Shown here piece by piece: positions 34,672 to 45,833 of a stretch of DNA of 64,000 bases. A program made the position numbers and the translations under genes. This DNA is from Allantophomopsis cytisporea (lineage: Eukaryota > Ascomycota > Leotiomycetes > Phacidiales > Phacidiaceae), in the NCBI GenBank assembly GCA_024752435.1, contig CP103034.1, forward strand, positions 186,001 through 250,000, given 5' to 3'. Below the pieces are notes generated by a model, which made no database searches, was not told the origin of the DNA, and worked only from the letters and a program-made list of their open reading frames with translations. Each line of letters begins with the position of its first letter. Position 1 is the stretch's first letter.

Positions 34672-34901
34672 GGATGGTAGGAAGCATAGAAGCTAGTCAT
34701 TATATATGAACGTGATCTAGGTTGCAAATCTACCATTGTTCCTACTCCACTACCGCGGAAAGGGGCTTTTATTTGTTTGTATCTGGTGAGGTCGGAGTGA
34801 ATTCAGTAGCGGAAAAGAACATCAATACACATGTACCTAGGTATGTAGTAGATAGAGTTCACTTCAAACAACAACACTAGTACGATATGACGAGCTCATT
34901 G

Positions 34902-35152
34902 CATGTGTGCAGGACGGTAGCACGTGAGTTGTTAAGCTTGCCCTCTTGTCACATGTCGTACATCACATGCTCGGAGAAGATGATCTTTCACGTGATTTAG
35001 CATCACATGATTGCAATGCACATGCAAGCAGCCACTCAACGTTCCTTGCCTTACGTAGTGCAGTACTGTATGTACCGGGGAACTTTCACATGCCACCAGC
35101 AGCAGCAGCAATTCACGTTGGAATCCAACGCTTCGCAGGGATTTGACATGTG
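34902..35152. promoter_or_regulatory. Cluster of nine CACRTG (E-box-like) hexamers
   Basis: CACGTG occurs at 34921-34926 and 34989-34994. CACATG occurs at 34950, 34964, 35004, 35019 and 35087. Its complement CATGTG occurs at 34902 and 35147. Most are preceded by T (TCACRTG). Fewer than one such hexamer is expected by chance in 251 bp. TCACGTG-type sites bind bHLH factors. The cluster lies between the 3' end of the membrane-family copy 2 and the gene at 36298, so it may be a distal control element of the latter. Confidence 0.45.
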
Positions 35153-35215
35153 CTTGAGGCATGACGGATCATGCAATCTGAGAAGAATCTGATGGACCAC
35201 ATCTCTTAACAGCTG

Positions 35216-35285
35216 TCACACTCACACTCACACTCACACTCATACGCATACTCACACTCACACTCTCAACTCACACTCACACTCA
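35216..35285. repeat. (ACACTC)n-type simple repeat
   Basis: About 70 bp of mostly cacact/cactca hexamer units, interrupted once by atacgcata and once by ctctcaa. It is an imperfect microsatellite upstream of the gene at 36298. Confidence 0.85.
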
Positions 35286-36297
35286 TCTCGTTGTATCATC
35301 CATTCGTATCCCCCTCCCCACCACCCTCATGCCATTCTCAAGTCAATTCGCATTCTTCATTCGCTGTTTTCATCATTCATCCGTCCAATACACCATACAG
35401 AAAAGGCCATAGGAGAATACGATCGGACAAGATAGAAGGATCATGCTTGTTGTTTCTCTTCCTTCTTTGCCTCTCATCCAACCCTCCTAGTCTTTCTATT
35501 CATCCTCTTTTACCTCTCCCTCTCTCTCTCTCTCATTCTTGAAATGTATGAAGTGTGTACCTATGCATATACATACACTATGCAATATACATGACGGACG
35601 ATATCTACCACAGTATACGTATCCATAGCTATATGCGAACGAGGTATTCTACATATTTCCAATCGTCACATATATATCCACCGCCTCCCTTCCCAGGGAA
35701 AATGCATATCTCACCTTGCTTGATGATGATATAGAAATAAGTTTCTATTCATCGTACAGTCCCTCCCCGACACCATCCATGCCCCTTCGCCTCTGACTAC
35801 CTCGAAAGAGATAATTCTCCGTCTCAGCGCAGTCGACCATCCCTCACATCCATATACATCATCTGCCTCTTCGTGCTCACTCTGTAATCCTCTCCTGCTT
35901 CATTCCTTCTTATCTACGCATAAGCAATACATACCACTTCTCCTACGTCTCATTCTTTCAATCTCCCAACATCATCGTCATCCGAAAGACTCTTCACACT
36001 TTTTCGAAACATCCGACGTCTACGTATATCAATCAGCCTTCTGAGCTATTACAATCTAAGAACGCCATATACAAAACTACTTAACTCCAACATCCCCAAC
36101 AATCCCCAACCACCCCGCACACCCCACTCGAGAAGTCAAATTCCATCCCGCGCGTCTTATAGCTTCACATTTCCGCCATCGCTCTATTTGTATGCCGGCG
36201 GTCCGCGTCACTCATCTTTGATGAGAAGAATTTCATTATTTACATGCCAATTTCAAGATTCTCGATTCCTGTATTCTTTTTCTCCACCGACCCAGCC

Positions 36298-37348
36298 ATG
36301 TCGAACGCTCGACCAAGACCATCAAGCAGAATAGCCCCACGACCACGACCACTATCCGCTGGATTTGTCGAACCAGCGAAAAATTCCATGCTCTACACTA
36401 TGCTCCCCTCCGCGGTACAAAATCGTCTCCCACGACTGCCGTCCCTCCGAAGATCAGTGAGTATGTATGGTATCGCTGCATCGCGGAAATCCCGTGATGG
36501 TTCAACTTCCAGGCCCCCAACGCCGCCGCCGGGTTATGCATCCGCGATGGTGCTGAGTGGAGCACACATGACGGACGGGCAAGGAGCAGAAATGACGAAT
36601 TTCTACGCGGCCCAGCAAGTCGAAGAGCGCTCTGCCCGACCACAGCAATCGCTCGAAATGTCTGAAACACAGAGCGGCATTGGGTGGAAATTCGCAAACC
36701 AAGGTAAGCGACTCTTGAAAACTGCCTCTTCATATCAGACTAACAAATCCAGGCCTCAACCTCTTCGGCCTCTCCATCGAAGAGTCCGCAGCTATGTCGC
36801 AAGACCCCTCAGCCGGAAACGCCTCTTTCTCCCGCCAGCTGTATATCCACGCTGTGACCTACCTGCTCCGCGGCCTGCCCACCGACCTAACGCTCGACGA
36901 GCAAATCGGCGTTCGCGGCGCCCTGCCCAAAGGTGTCGTCGAGCCACTGCCGCTCAAACCCATGAACGCACCCGCGCAATCCCCGCATGCCCGCCAACCG
37001 CCCTCCCTCCTGCACAAGACGCTCGCCAACACCATCGTGCAGATCTTCGTCCTGCTGCAGTTCGTGATGCCGTATATCAAGTACCTCCTCGCCACGGCGT
37101 ATCAGTATGAGCGCACGCATCACATCTCCGAGAAGATCTTGAGGAGTGGTATGGATACTGTTGATAGTGTTGGGAAGAGGAGTCTGTCGTTTACGGGGAC
37201 TATTTATGGCCTTGCTGATGGGCGGGTTGGGCAGGCGCTTGCTGAGACCACCGGGTGGCTTGTGGAGGGCGTTACGGGGGGAATTCATGAGGGGGTTGGG
37301 GAGGGGTTGAGTCTTATGGGGCAGAAGAGGGGTGATGGGGAGGCTTGA
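36298..37348 (+). CDS. Hypothetical fungal protein with hydrophobic segment
   Basis: Two exons, 36298-36703 and 36753-37348, encode 333 residues. The 49-bp intron (GTAAGC, GACTAAC branch, CAG) joins KFANQG to LNLFGLSIEESAAM. The N-terminus is Pro/Arg-rich (RPRPSSRIAPRPRPLSAGF) with SRPPTPPPGY. The C-terminal half has FSRQLYIHAVTYLLRGLP, a hydrophobic helix (TIVQIFVLLQFVMPYIKYLL) and a Gly-rich end (EGVTGGIHEGVGEGLSLMG). An in-frame ATG at 36244 adds 18 residues; 36298 is preferred because its protein begins directly with the polar MSNARPRPSS stretch. Membrane association is likely. No function is assigned. Confidence 0.75.
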
Positions 37349-38108
37349 GGGGGTTAGAGATGGAGATGGTGAGTTAGATGGGGAATGGTGAATTAGATGG
37401 AAGATGAGAGATGAGAGATGAGAGATGAGAGATGGGAGATGGGAGATGGGAGATGGGAGACTGGAGATGGTGACTTAGATTAGATGGGAGTAATGGTGAT
37501 TTTGATACCCGGTTGGTTGAAGGGACGTTGGATTTGGGAGTTTGGTATGGATTAGATAAAATATGCTTTATGGTATCAGTACAGACATATAGAACAAATT
37601 TAGACAGCAATGCCGCTGGAAGCCAAAGTTATTGATGCATCAATGCATTTGTTTATCATTAATTTCTTGCCCACCTCAATTCCACCCTTTTCATTTCGCA
37701 TTCCTACCTTGACCTTTTCATTTCACCCCTCCTCTTTCCATCAAGTTGAGTGCACTGAGTTTTCGGATTTTTGACACCGAATTATCATTGTTTTTCAAAA
37801 TTCATTCCAACTGATTGAAAATTATCGCTGATGGCTTATCTAAGTTTATCGTCGCGATAAGTACGTCCCTTCGTCGGTTGTACGAGAGATCTTCCGACAC
37901 CATAATGGACTAAGCCTGATAAAGCATTAGCGTCAGAAAAGTCACTTGGTGATAGTGGAATAATGCGATTCTTCCTTTGCCGTCGAGCAAAAAAGTACTT
38001 TTTGCATCAACATCTCTTCTCCATCCCTATCCTCATCCTTTTTCCATTCAATCCAAATCCGAATTCACTCTCGGAATAGATTGTCTGCTCAAAAGCAGCT
38101 CCTGCATT
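37349..38108. other. Intergenic region, promoter of the helicase gene
   Basis: Apart from the 7-bp repeat no element is seen. The stretch 37860-38108 precedes the helicase start and contains a C/T-rich leader. Confidence 0.45.
37402..37470. repeat. 7-bp tandem repeat (AGATGRG)n
   Basis: About ten units of agatgag changing to agatggg, lying 50 bp after the stop codon of the preceding gene. It is a young minisatellite, likely within the 3' UTR. Confidence 0.85.
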
Positions 38109-40237
38109 ATGTTCAACATCTGCAGAAGAGGCCCTGCCTCAATTGCTAGAATAACACGACTTTCTACCTCCCTCGTTCAAAAGACTCGTCCTTCTACTCT
38201 TCTCGCCACTAGAACTCCAATAACCTCCATCGCCACAAGACAATTCCACATCTCAATTGTTAACAGACAAAATGCTGCTACACAACTGGAAGTCGACGAG
38301 GTCGATGAGCGCGGTTACGCGCAAAGTGAGGAAATCTCGAAGTTCCAAGAATTATCAGACAGAGGACTCGTGAGCAAGAGAGTTATCGATGAGATCACGA
38401 GGGGTATGGGTCATGAGACTATGACCGACGTTCAAAGGTTAACTATCAACCAGACTCTCAAAGGCACTGATATGTATGTTACTAAAACCTCTCCATTAAT
38501 CTTATTTCCATGTACTGATTATGTCTTAGTATCGCACAAGCACGTACCGGAACCGGAAAGACTCTTGGTTTCTTGATTCCAGTTGTGCAGAGTGTTCTCA
38601 ACGATATGCCAGAGCTCAATGAGGCACCATCGAGAGGAGGAAACTTCCGTAATAGCAGAAACGGCAGAGGTAACGATCGCGGTCCAAAGGCAAAGCCATC
38701 CGATATCCGAGCCATTATCATGTCACCAACTCGAGAGCTCGCTGAGCAAATTGCTGTTGAAGCCAAGAAGATTACAAGAAATACGGGAATCAAGGTCCAG
38801 GTCGCAACTGGAGGCAACAGCAAGATGGCAATGCTTAGAGAAATGCAGCGTGATGGATGCCATATTCTCGTTGCCACTCCTGGACGTCTCTACGATCTTC
38901 TCACCGATCCATACTCTCGCGTTTCTGCTCCAGAACTTACCACCTTTGTTCTTGATGAGGCAGACCGTCTTCTCGATGATGGTTTCTCCAAGGATATTGA
39001 AGAAATCGTGAGAATTCTGCCAGACAGAGCTGAAAAGGATCGTCAAACTCTTCTCTTCTCTGCAACCATTCCAAGAGAGGTTATGAGCCTTGTTCGCAAG
39101 ACTCTCAAGCCTGATTTCCAGTTTGTGGAGACCGTGAAGGAGGGCGAGCTTGCAACGCACGAGAAGATTCCTCAGTTCGTAACCAAGGTAGCCGGTTACC
39201 AGAACGTCTTGCCTGCCGTGTTCGAGCTTGCAAAGCGTGAGATTACTAAGTTTGAGAACAAGGAGGAGAACGTTAAGCCATTCAAGGCTATTGTATACCA
39301 CTCTTCCACCACCAACGTCATTCTTGCAGCTGAAGTTTTCGACCTTCTTGGAACTGGCGGTGGACGCTTCGCAAAGCATCCATTATGGCCAGCTGAGATC
39401 TCTAACATTCACGGTAAACTCTCTCAACCTCAAAGAACCAAGGTAGCAGACCGTTTCCGTCGCGCAAAGTCCGGCATCTTGTTCTCTACCGATGTCACCG
39501 CCCGTGGAATGGATTTCCCAGGTGTCACACACGTCATTCAGATTGGTCTTCCACCAGCCAAGGACCAATACATCCACAGAGTAGGCCGTACCGGTCGTGG
39601 TCACGCCACCAACGGTGAAGGCTGGCTCATGTTAACCGAGACTGAGATCAAGGTGGCCCGTAGCATGCTTCGTGGCATTCCAATCAAGCCAAACGACAGC
39701 CTCGAGACCGCCAGCGTCGATATGACCAAGGATGCACAGCTCCCAGCTGAAACTGCCGAGATTCTCCAGACCGTTGCTGAGGCTACCAAGAATGTTGACC
39801 GCGAAATCAAGCACGAGGCTTTTATGGGTCTTCTTGGTGTTAACACTAGAGTCAACGACAAGCAAGCTTTGCTTGACGATATGAACAACTGGGCTAGATA
39901 TGGATGGGGTTGGGAGGAGCCTCCTGCTATTGGCTCCGGAATGGCCCAGAGATTGGGCTTACCTCGCAGCGGTGGTGGTGGACGCAGCAGTGGAGGAGGA
40001 TTTGGTGGCCGTGGAGGTGGGAGTGGAGGATTCGGTGGTCGTGGAGGCGGAGGGTTCAGTGATCGTGGAAGCGGAGGATTCAGCGATCGTGGTAGAAGCT
40101 CTGGAGGATACGGTGGTGATCGTGGCAGAAGTTCTGGAGGATACGGTGGTGACCGTGGCAGAAGCTCCGGAGGATACGGTGGTGACCGTGGTAGAAGCTC
40201 TGGAGGCTACGGTGGTGACCGCAGCAGAAACTGGTAA
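38109..40237 (+). CDS. Mitochondrial ATP-dependent DEAD-box RNA helicase, MSS116-like
   Basis: Two exons, 38109-38473 and 38530-40237, encode 690 residues. The 56-bp intron (GTATGT...TTAG) falls inside motif I and rejoins KGTD to IIAQARTGTGKT. The N-terminal 50 residues are Arg/Ser/Thr-rich without acids (ATRTPITSIATRQFHIS), a mitochondrial presequence. Helicase motifs follow in order: Q-motif region (FQELSDRGL), Ia PTRELAEQ, Ib TPGR, II DEAD, III SAT, IV-V STDVTARGMD, VI HRVGRTGR. The C-terminus is Gly/Arg/Ser-rich with four nearly identical 11-residue units (DRGRSSGGYGG). MSS116-type helicases chaperone group I/II intron splicing and translation in mitochondria. Confidence 0.93.
40080..40223 (+). 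repeat. 33-bp coding minisatellite in helicase tail
   Basis: Four tandem 33-bp units encode DRGRSSGGYGG and differ mainly at silent positions (ggcagaagttct / ggcagaagctcc / ggtagaagctct). The repeat extends the RNA-binding RGG/GGY-type tail and is likely to vary in copy number between strains. Confidence 0.8.
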
Positions 40238-40593
40238 ATTGCTAACGTCATTCTGGAAAGATCTATCATCGGCTGGGAAAAGTGTAGGAGTAGCTGGTTG
40301 TACTGTGTATCATAGGGAAAAGATTGAGATTGGGTTGGCGTTCATGGCGCCTCCGCTCTATGCGCGGTCGACTTATTATAGATAACTCACTCCCTTCTCA
40401 TAACTCCTTGACTAGATAGGGAGTGGCTGATATCTGGGACGGCTTTTTTAATTATATATCCATTCCACTTAAGGTTATCATTTTCCAAAGAGTTCTATAG
40501 AGTATGAATAATGAATCAAAATTCTCGAAGCCCAATGCAACCTCTTTACTACATGAGGCCGTGTCTTAACAACACCCAAATACAGCTTCTATC
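40238..40593. other. Convergent 3' intergenic region
   Basis: It separates the helicase and JmjC genes, which face each other. AT-rich stretches (tttttaattatatatcc, about 40445) probably serve 3'-end formation. No gene is seen. Confidence 0.45.
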
Positions 40594-42189
40594 TTAATTC
40601 CACCAAAAACTGACACTGAAACTCACACTCAAACTCCGCACATAATGCCACCACCCAACTGGAATATACAACGCATCCCCTTCCTCCAAAACACAGTCCA
40701 CAAACGGCAGCTTTTCCCACCCCCCAAACCTCTCCCTCTCCTTCTCCTTCTCCTCTAGACTCCCATCCCACCCCTCCAACACCCCAACATCCAGCTCACT
40801 CGTATTCCCCATATCCACACCCCCATCCTCCACGCCCCGCGCATGTAAACTCTTACTCTCTCGCGGCGCATACAGCCGCACGTACTTCGCCCCAACAACC
40901 TGCGTAAGGATATTATGGTACGGATCCACGTGCAACGGACTGATAGTGCCAGCGGGCCCGAACCACGCATTAAGCAGCGGGTCATCGAGGCGGGCCATCG
41001 CAGCGTGAATATCTGCCAGCGGCGACGATGGGTGCGGGGGCGGCGGGTCACTGTAGCAGTAATCTGGAATAGAGATATCGTTTCGCAGAGACGGGATCTG
41101 GCTGAAGAGATTGTGTTGTGCCAGGTAGCCCGTCTGTGGCTCTTCGTCATCTGCATCTACTTCGCTGCCCGTCTTGCTCTCGTGGTCCGCGGATGTGGCC
41201 CTGCTTGGTGGGAGCGCTCCTGAGAGGTATTGGGACAGGAAATCGCGCATGGGCAGGATTCGCTGCCCCCATCCTTCGTCGACGTAGCTGCGTCCTACCT
41301 CGACCGGGATCAGGCGTCGTCCATCGAGTGTTCGGGAGAGGAGGTATGATGGCTTGTTCCATGGCCTCTCGTGCCGGGCCGGCCAGTGCGAGATGGCGTC
41401 CGTGATAATCAGTGGCTCGGGGCCCAGTGAGGGGTCAGCTGGGTTGTGCATGTGATTCTCGAAAGCTGCGAGAGATAGGGCCTCGCGCCTTGGAATGGGA
41501 TTCCTCAGCTCGGGAATGAATGTCTTTGTTTTGGAGAACGTCTCGTCTTCTTTCTCGACTCGGCGTCTCTTCCTTCGTGGTTGATCTACGTGCTCTTCGG
41601 CTTCTCCTTCGGTGCAGAATGGCTCTAGCAAGGCCATGATCTCTTCGATCATTTCTCTTCTGTCGTCACCTGGAGCTCCAGCCATAATTATAGCCATGTC
41701 TAAGCCCTTGATTATTTCCTCACGATGGCTGGCATCGAAGCCCGTCTCAAGAGATTCGGTACCCACGTGACCCTCCCAGCTGCCTCGTAGGGCATAGGCG
41801 CAAGCTTTGAGGATTGAAACATCAGTATATAACCTCCTCCAGGCCGTGGGGACGTCTTTGAATGGAAATGCGTAGAATTTGTCATTGGCGAGGCTCAAGA
41901 GATCAGAGAGACGACGGTGAAGAAGATCCCAATCGCCACTTTTTCGGTGAAGAATTCGTCCTTGGCGTTCGAGGAGGACTATTATTGCTCGACCACATTC
42001 AAAAATTGAATCATTGCTTCTGGTTGTGAATGGAGAGCTATTGTGGTCCGCATTGGATTCTCCAGAGGGTTGGCAAGTATTGGACAGAGTGTCATCTTGC
42101 TCTTCTGCTTGAAGCTCAGCCAGTATTCTAGTACAAATACGCTGACAGCATTCCCGCATTCTCTCGAGACTTTGCGGCAGCTGCGCCAT
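40594..42189 (-). CDS. JmjC-domain protein, JMJD5/KDM8-like hydroxylase
   Basis: The protein has 531 residues in one exon. The N-terminal 230 residues are helical and end with a basic patch (RRKRRRVEKE), a possible nuclear signal. The JmjC half starts near PLIITDAISHWPA, continues with VEVGRSYVDEGWGQ and DYCYSDPPPPH, and carries the iron ligands H420 and D422 (SPLHVDPYHN) and H515 (PVGWWHYVRS), with ALYIPVGWWH typical of the KDM8/FIH group. A roughly 30-residue acidic insert (EEKEKERERFGG) lies before the last ligand. Such proteins are Fe(II)/2-oxoglutarate hydroxylases of Arg residues; histone demethylation is disputed for this group. Converges with the helicase gene (356 bp apart). Confidence 0.9.
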   Translation of the reverse strand: MAQLPQSLERMRECCQRICTRILAELQAEEQDDTLSNTCQPSGESNADHNSSPFTTRSNDSIFECGRAIIVLLERQGRILHRKSGDWDLLHRRLSDLLSLANDKFYAFPFKDVPTAWRRLYTDVSILKACAYALRGSWEGHVGTESLETGFDASHREEIIKGLDMAIIMAGAPGDDRREMIEEIMALLEPFCTEGEAEEHVDQPRRKRRRVEKEDETFSKTKTFIPELRNPIPRREALSLAAFENHMHNPADPSLGPEPLIITDAISHWPARHERPWNKPSYLLSRTLDGRRLIPVEVGRSYVDEGWGQRILPMRDFLSQYLSGALPPSRATSADHESKTGSEVDADDEEPQTGYLAQHNLFSQIPSLRNDISIPDYCYSDPPPPHPSSPLADIHAAMARLDDPLLNAWFGPAGTISPLHVDPYHNILTQVVGAKYVRLYAPRESKSLHARGVEDGGVDMGNTSELDVGVLEGWDGSLEEKEKERERFGGWEKLPFVDCVLEEGDALYIPVGWWHYVRSLSVSFSVSFWWN

Positions 42190-42622
42190 CCTTATTATGG
42201 ATTCTGCTCAAGTAGTGGCTTTCATAGCGGTTGGAAATGGCACTGAATGAATACTCTTGGGATAAAAGGATAATGAGTATTGTGAATCGGAACTCGACGA
42301 GCAACAATGTAGTTCTTATTGAATCAGGACCAAAAACCTCTCATTTAAATGGATCGGAATCCTGGGAAAATAATCAGCAAGTCTATGTGCAACAATTAAT
42401 CTTCATTGTAGTGAACAATAACACGTTTGTCATTCACTTGAGGTCCCGAAATAGTTTTGCAACTATAAAATACTGCAAAACCTTTACGTATATTGATTTC
42501 AGCAACACTATTCTTTTTTACGGGATGAGCACCTGATGATTATCAACCATGCAGCCCATGACCTTCGTTTGTTTGCAAAGTGAATATATACTAAAATAAG
42601 CGAGCAAATATCAAATCAGTTA

Positions 42623-42718
42623 GTCGAAATGCCGGAGTGGTTAACGGGTATGACTCGAAGCCTCCGCTTCTGTTATCATATGGGTTCGCCCGCGTAGGTT
42701 CAAATCCTGCTTTCGACG
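42623..42718 (+). tRNA. tRNA-Ser(CGA) with 15-nt intron
   Basis: The acceptor stem GTCGAAA (42623-42629) pairs with TTTCGAC (42711-42717), with discriminator G. The A-box-like TGCCGGAGTGGTTAACGG gives the D arm. The anticodon stem TATGA pairs with TCATA (42676-42680) around loop CTCGAA with anticodon CGA at 42656-42658. A 15-nt intron (42660-42674) sits right after position 37, the canonical site. The long variable arm (GGGttcgCCC) fits serine. The T arm is GTAGG-TTCAAAT-CCTGC. A T-run follows (cgtttttagctttt), serving as Pol III terminator. Confidence 0.93.
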
Positions 42719-43524
42719 TTTTTAGCTTTTTATTTCGTGGAATGTTTTGTTTTTGCAGGAGATGATGTTGTGTTATCACGTGGAGATACACATATTTATA
42801 TATTTTAGTTCTTAATTTTTATGAATCTGGCTACAGAGGAGTCGGCAAACTTCCTCGTAGGAACCGTGTCCGCTTGACAGGCACATAAGAATCACCAATT
42901 TCTCACCTTGCGCTCTGATTGCAATGCTAATATGGCTTGCCTATGCGCCGGCGAATCTCTAATGCGAGCTTCTATATTTCAGTCGATGAATTAGCTAGGC
43001 AGCTTTGAAAACTCCTACGCTACAGTAAAACCTGGGCAATTCGGACTCCTGATAAACCGGTCCCTTGGTGGTTGACCAGGCTTTGAGTGTAGATTATTGT
43101 GAAATCTCCTATTATACTGGAATCTCTTTATAATCTGGTACACCAGATAACTGAAGCCAAAATTTGGGTTATCGAGAGCACTTATCCGCAGGTGAATGCC
43201 TGAAATATGCCTGATTCTCAACTCTAGTTAATGTAATTGGAAGTCACTTAGAACATTCGAATCGCCCTTGGGTGATGAAGTAGTCACATATCATTTGCTA
43301 TTGATGTTGTTGAAGAGAAACATTTTACTCTTCATTGCAAACAATGGAATTATGTGACTCTCGTTATCTCACTACTAGCCGTGTACGGGATCTAAACAAG
43401 TGGTTCTAGACCCGTTAACGCTAATTGTGTTGTATCCTGACCTTTGGTGAAGTGAGCACAACAAAGGTACTTTCTCCTTAAGTGTTTGAGATTGCGGATC
43501 TACTTTCGTGCAATCAATCCAAAC
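42719..43524. other. Intergenic region between tRNA-Ser and the F-box gene
   Basis: It holds a possible pogo-type transposon end (43021-43150, listed separately). Otherwise no gene is recognised. Confidence 0.4.
43021..43150. mobile_element. Possible remnant of a pogo/Fot1-like transposon end
   Basis: TA is followed at 43023 by CAGTAAAACCTGGGCAATTC, then ACTCCTGATAAACCGG and, 100 bp on, TATAATCTGGTACACCAGATAAC. Pogo/Tigger/Fot1 elements start CAGT-R-AACCT next to a TA target site and carry repeated ATAA-TCGG/CTGG boxes, which is the resemblance here. No matching opposite end (AGGTTTTACTG) or transposase is present, so at most a solo terminus remains. Confidence 0.3.
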
Positions 43525-45051
43525 ATGGATACGCTCCCTGTCGAGATCTATGATAATATCCTCAAGCAGCTCAAGCATTCCTTGAGAGGTTCCTGGCCGC
43601 CGTCAACAAAGCTTACGCCGTATTCTACTATAAACAAAAAATGGCAACATGTCGTCGAGCAAGACATATTCCGCCACGTTCGGGTTGGCTCAATAGAGCT
43701 GCCGAAGTTAAGAAATGTTGTGAAAAGCCGGCTTGGTGCTAGTAGACGGTCTGCCATAAAAAAAGTATCATTCACGATTAGTTACCATCACGGCATTTGT
43801 GAAAAAGGCAGCATGGATGTTCCTCAACGCAGCGTCAACAACATAATGTTTTCGAAAAGCCTAAACGAGTTATTCGAGCTGTTGGAGGAATTGCATGGGA
43901 ATGGTACGACCAGGAAAGATGGAATGGGCTGTATACAACTAGAGCTTCAAACCGGACTGGAACGACTGATGAGTGGTCTTGGCGAGGAACGATACGTATC
44001 CTATCGATACTTGACTAAAGAGGACAAAGAAGAATATGAGAAAGCCTCACAAAGAGAACCGGCATATTTGCGTTATCACGGGAACCTAAAAGCGATACCA
44101 TATATCTCATCACTCTTGCTACGCGAGCATGTGATTTGGCCGAAGTCTTTGATGCAGATAGTATCTCATATGGAGAACTTGATACATTTTTCAGGGTTAT
44201 TCGACGATAGCGAAGACCGGAGGATTACTTCACGCCAGAACTATAGAAAAGGTATTTATTTTTCAGTTTTTGTGCCAACATACTACTTGTACACGAAGTA
44301 ACCTGCATATAGCACTTGGGCGAAGTCTCCGCCTACTCCCAACAAGCCTCCAGCATCTCCATCTTAACATGAAGTGGGACGGACCACTATATGGTGGCTA
44401 TTCACCTGGTCAATCTGCACTTAACGACGATTCGGATGATCTGTGTATTGGAATAAGGCAGCTCTCAAAAAGACTTGTCACCCTTTCGCTTCATCAAATA
44501 TGTATTTCTCCAGCCTTATTTTGGGGTGATAATATTATGGATACGTCAAATTCTCCACCACTAAAGCACTTCTATGTCTGCTTCTCGCCCGTTTCGTCAT
44601 CCGGTAAATCTGATCCACCGCTAAATCTCACTGATTTTACAATTAAACTCACAAGTCCTGTCTAGGTGAATGGTATACTCTTCCAGATCCTAATAACGAA
44701 AACGATGGTGAACGAACACCAGATGAAACCCTGCAACGCCCGCTGTTTAACGAGCCACTGCTAAACGAGCTTTATGTCTCTGCGGGTATGGCAGTTCATC
44801 AAATGCCCAACATCGAAAGACTTGAACTAGACATGCACCAAAGTCGACATGCAGGTGAGTGCCGATTTACTCTATGTCCTGATACGGCCCGTGAATGCTC
44901 GGCCCTTTCTTGGGTTGGAGAGACCCCGTTTAAAGTGGACGACGATGTATGGGAAGCTTGGAAGATTGAAAGAAGTGCAGTTGAGAACATTGTCGATGGC
45001 AATTTGTATCATTTGGAAGCTGTTGTACCATGGAAAGGTGGAAGCAAATGA
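43525..45051 (+). CDS. F-box-like protein with DUF6546-type C-terminus
   Basis: Three exons, 43525-44251, 44313-44603 and 44666-45051, encode 467 residues. Intron 1 is 61 bp (GTATTT...ATATAG); intron 2 is 62 bp (GTAAAT...TCTAG). Both keep the frame, whereas reading through gives early stops. The start MDTLPVEIYDNILKQL is a classic F-box beginning, followed by KWQHVVEQDIFRHVRV. Leucine-rich stretches (LPTSLQHLHLNM, RLVTLSLHQICISPALFW) are placed like LRRs. The C-terminus (NELYVSAGMAVHQMPNIERLEL, VWEAWK) resembles the DUF6546 region of fungal F-box proteins. Likely a substrate adaptor of SCF ubiquitin ligases; substrate unknown. Confidence 0.82.
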
Positions 45052-45833
45052 TTATCCTCCCACCATATTTATATCTCATTCCTTAGGAGGTTTGTGATGA
45101 GAGCTCGTTTCTCCTTGAGAGAAATAAAGCTATATCCAGTCCCAACTCAGCGATTTAATTGAAGTAAAATATCGCAGCCTCCTGTTGGAACAATCTGTCT
45201 CTATATGTTGATAGTACAGCTAGATTGGTCTTAGTACACTCGTTATAGGTACCATAACAATGAGATCATATGTTTGTGGCTGGAGATTCTTGGTGCGATT
45301 TCCAGAAACAGAATCTTCATTATTCCAAAGATTGTACCGTAAACCCATTGGTATCACGATCCCATATACCAGTACTGAAATTCTATTGGTTGAATCAAAA
45401 AGAGTGAAACCCATCAGTGCAATGATGGGTAAGAGCTATAGACATGTGACCAAGAGCTGTCATCTCTTGTATGTATTCTGCATATAAGAGAATCACTTCC
45501 GCAAACTCATATATCCTTACTGCTGAATTGCATTCCAGCACAGGTAATGGCAGGTCTCTAATTCAAAATACATGTAACTCTATCGTTGAAGTTGGACTGA
45601 TTCTTAATCTTGTTTCAAAAAGTGATGGCTCTGTTATTTCTACAGTGATATCATCTATCGAAGGTCGTAAAGTCATAATCATAGCCCGCCTAAAACCACT
45701 CCAGCGTTTCAATTTTGCGGACGTTAAGCCTCAAAGAGAAACCCACCAGCGCATTATTAAAGTATACTGCAACTCCAGAGAGCATATACACCATTCAAAC
45801 TAGCTTTACCCACAATATTATGCCGAGAAAACA
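45052..45833. other. Convergent intergenic region, no gene seen
   Basis: About 0.8 kb between the F-box gene and the 3' end of the next minus-strand gene. Short frames (45260-45803) show no family features. Confidence 0.45.

Larger units (their letters stand above)
34672..36297. other. Intergenic region with E-box cluster and simple repeats
   Basis: A dense cluster of CACRTG hexamers (34902-35152) and an (ACACTC)n tract (35216-35285) are listed separately. From about 35290 to 36240 the plus strand is C/T-rich (for example ctctctctctctc near 35520), typical of a strong fungal promoter and 5' leader for the gene at 36298. No gene is supported. Confidence 0.5.

Noticed and set aside
35216..35285. 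Tandem hexamer array considered as CRISPR-like or telomeric repeat
   Set aside because: There are no unique spacers, and the unit is not TTAGGG. It is a simple microsatellite.
36794..37348. The frame starting at 36794 as an independent gene
   Set aside because: It is the second exon of the gene starting at 36298. The intron with a GACTAAC branch joins them in frame.
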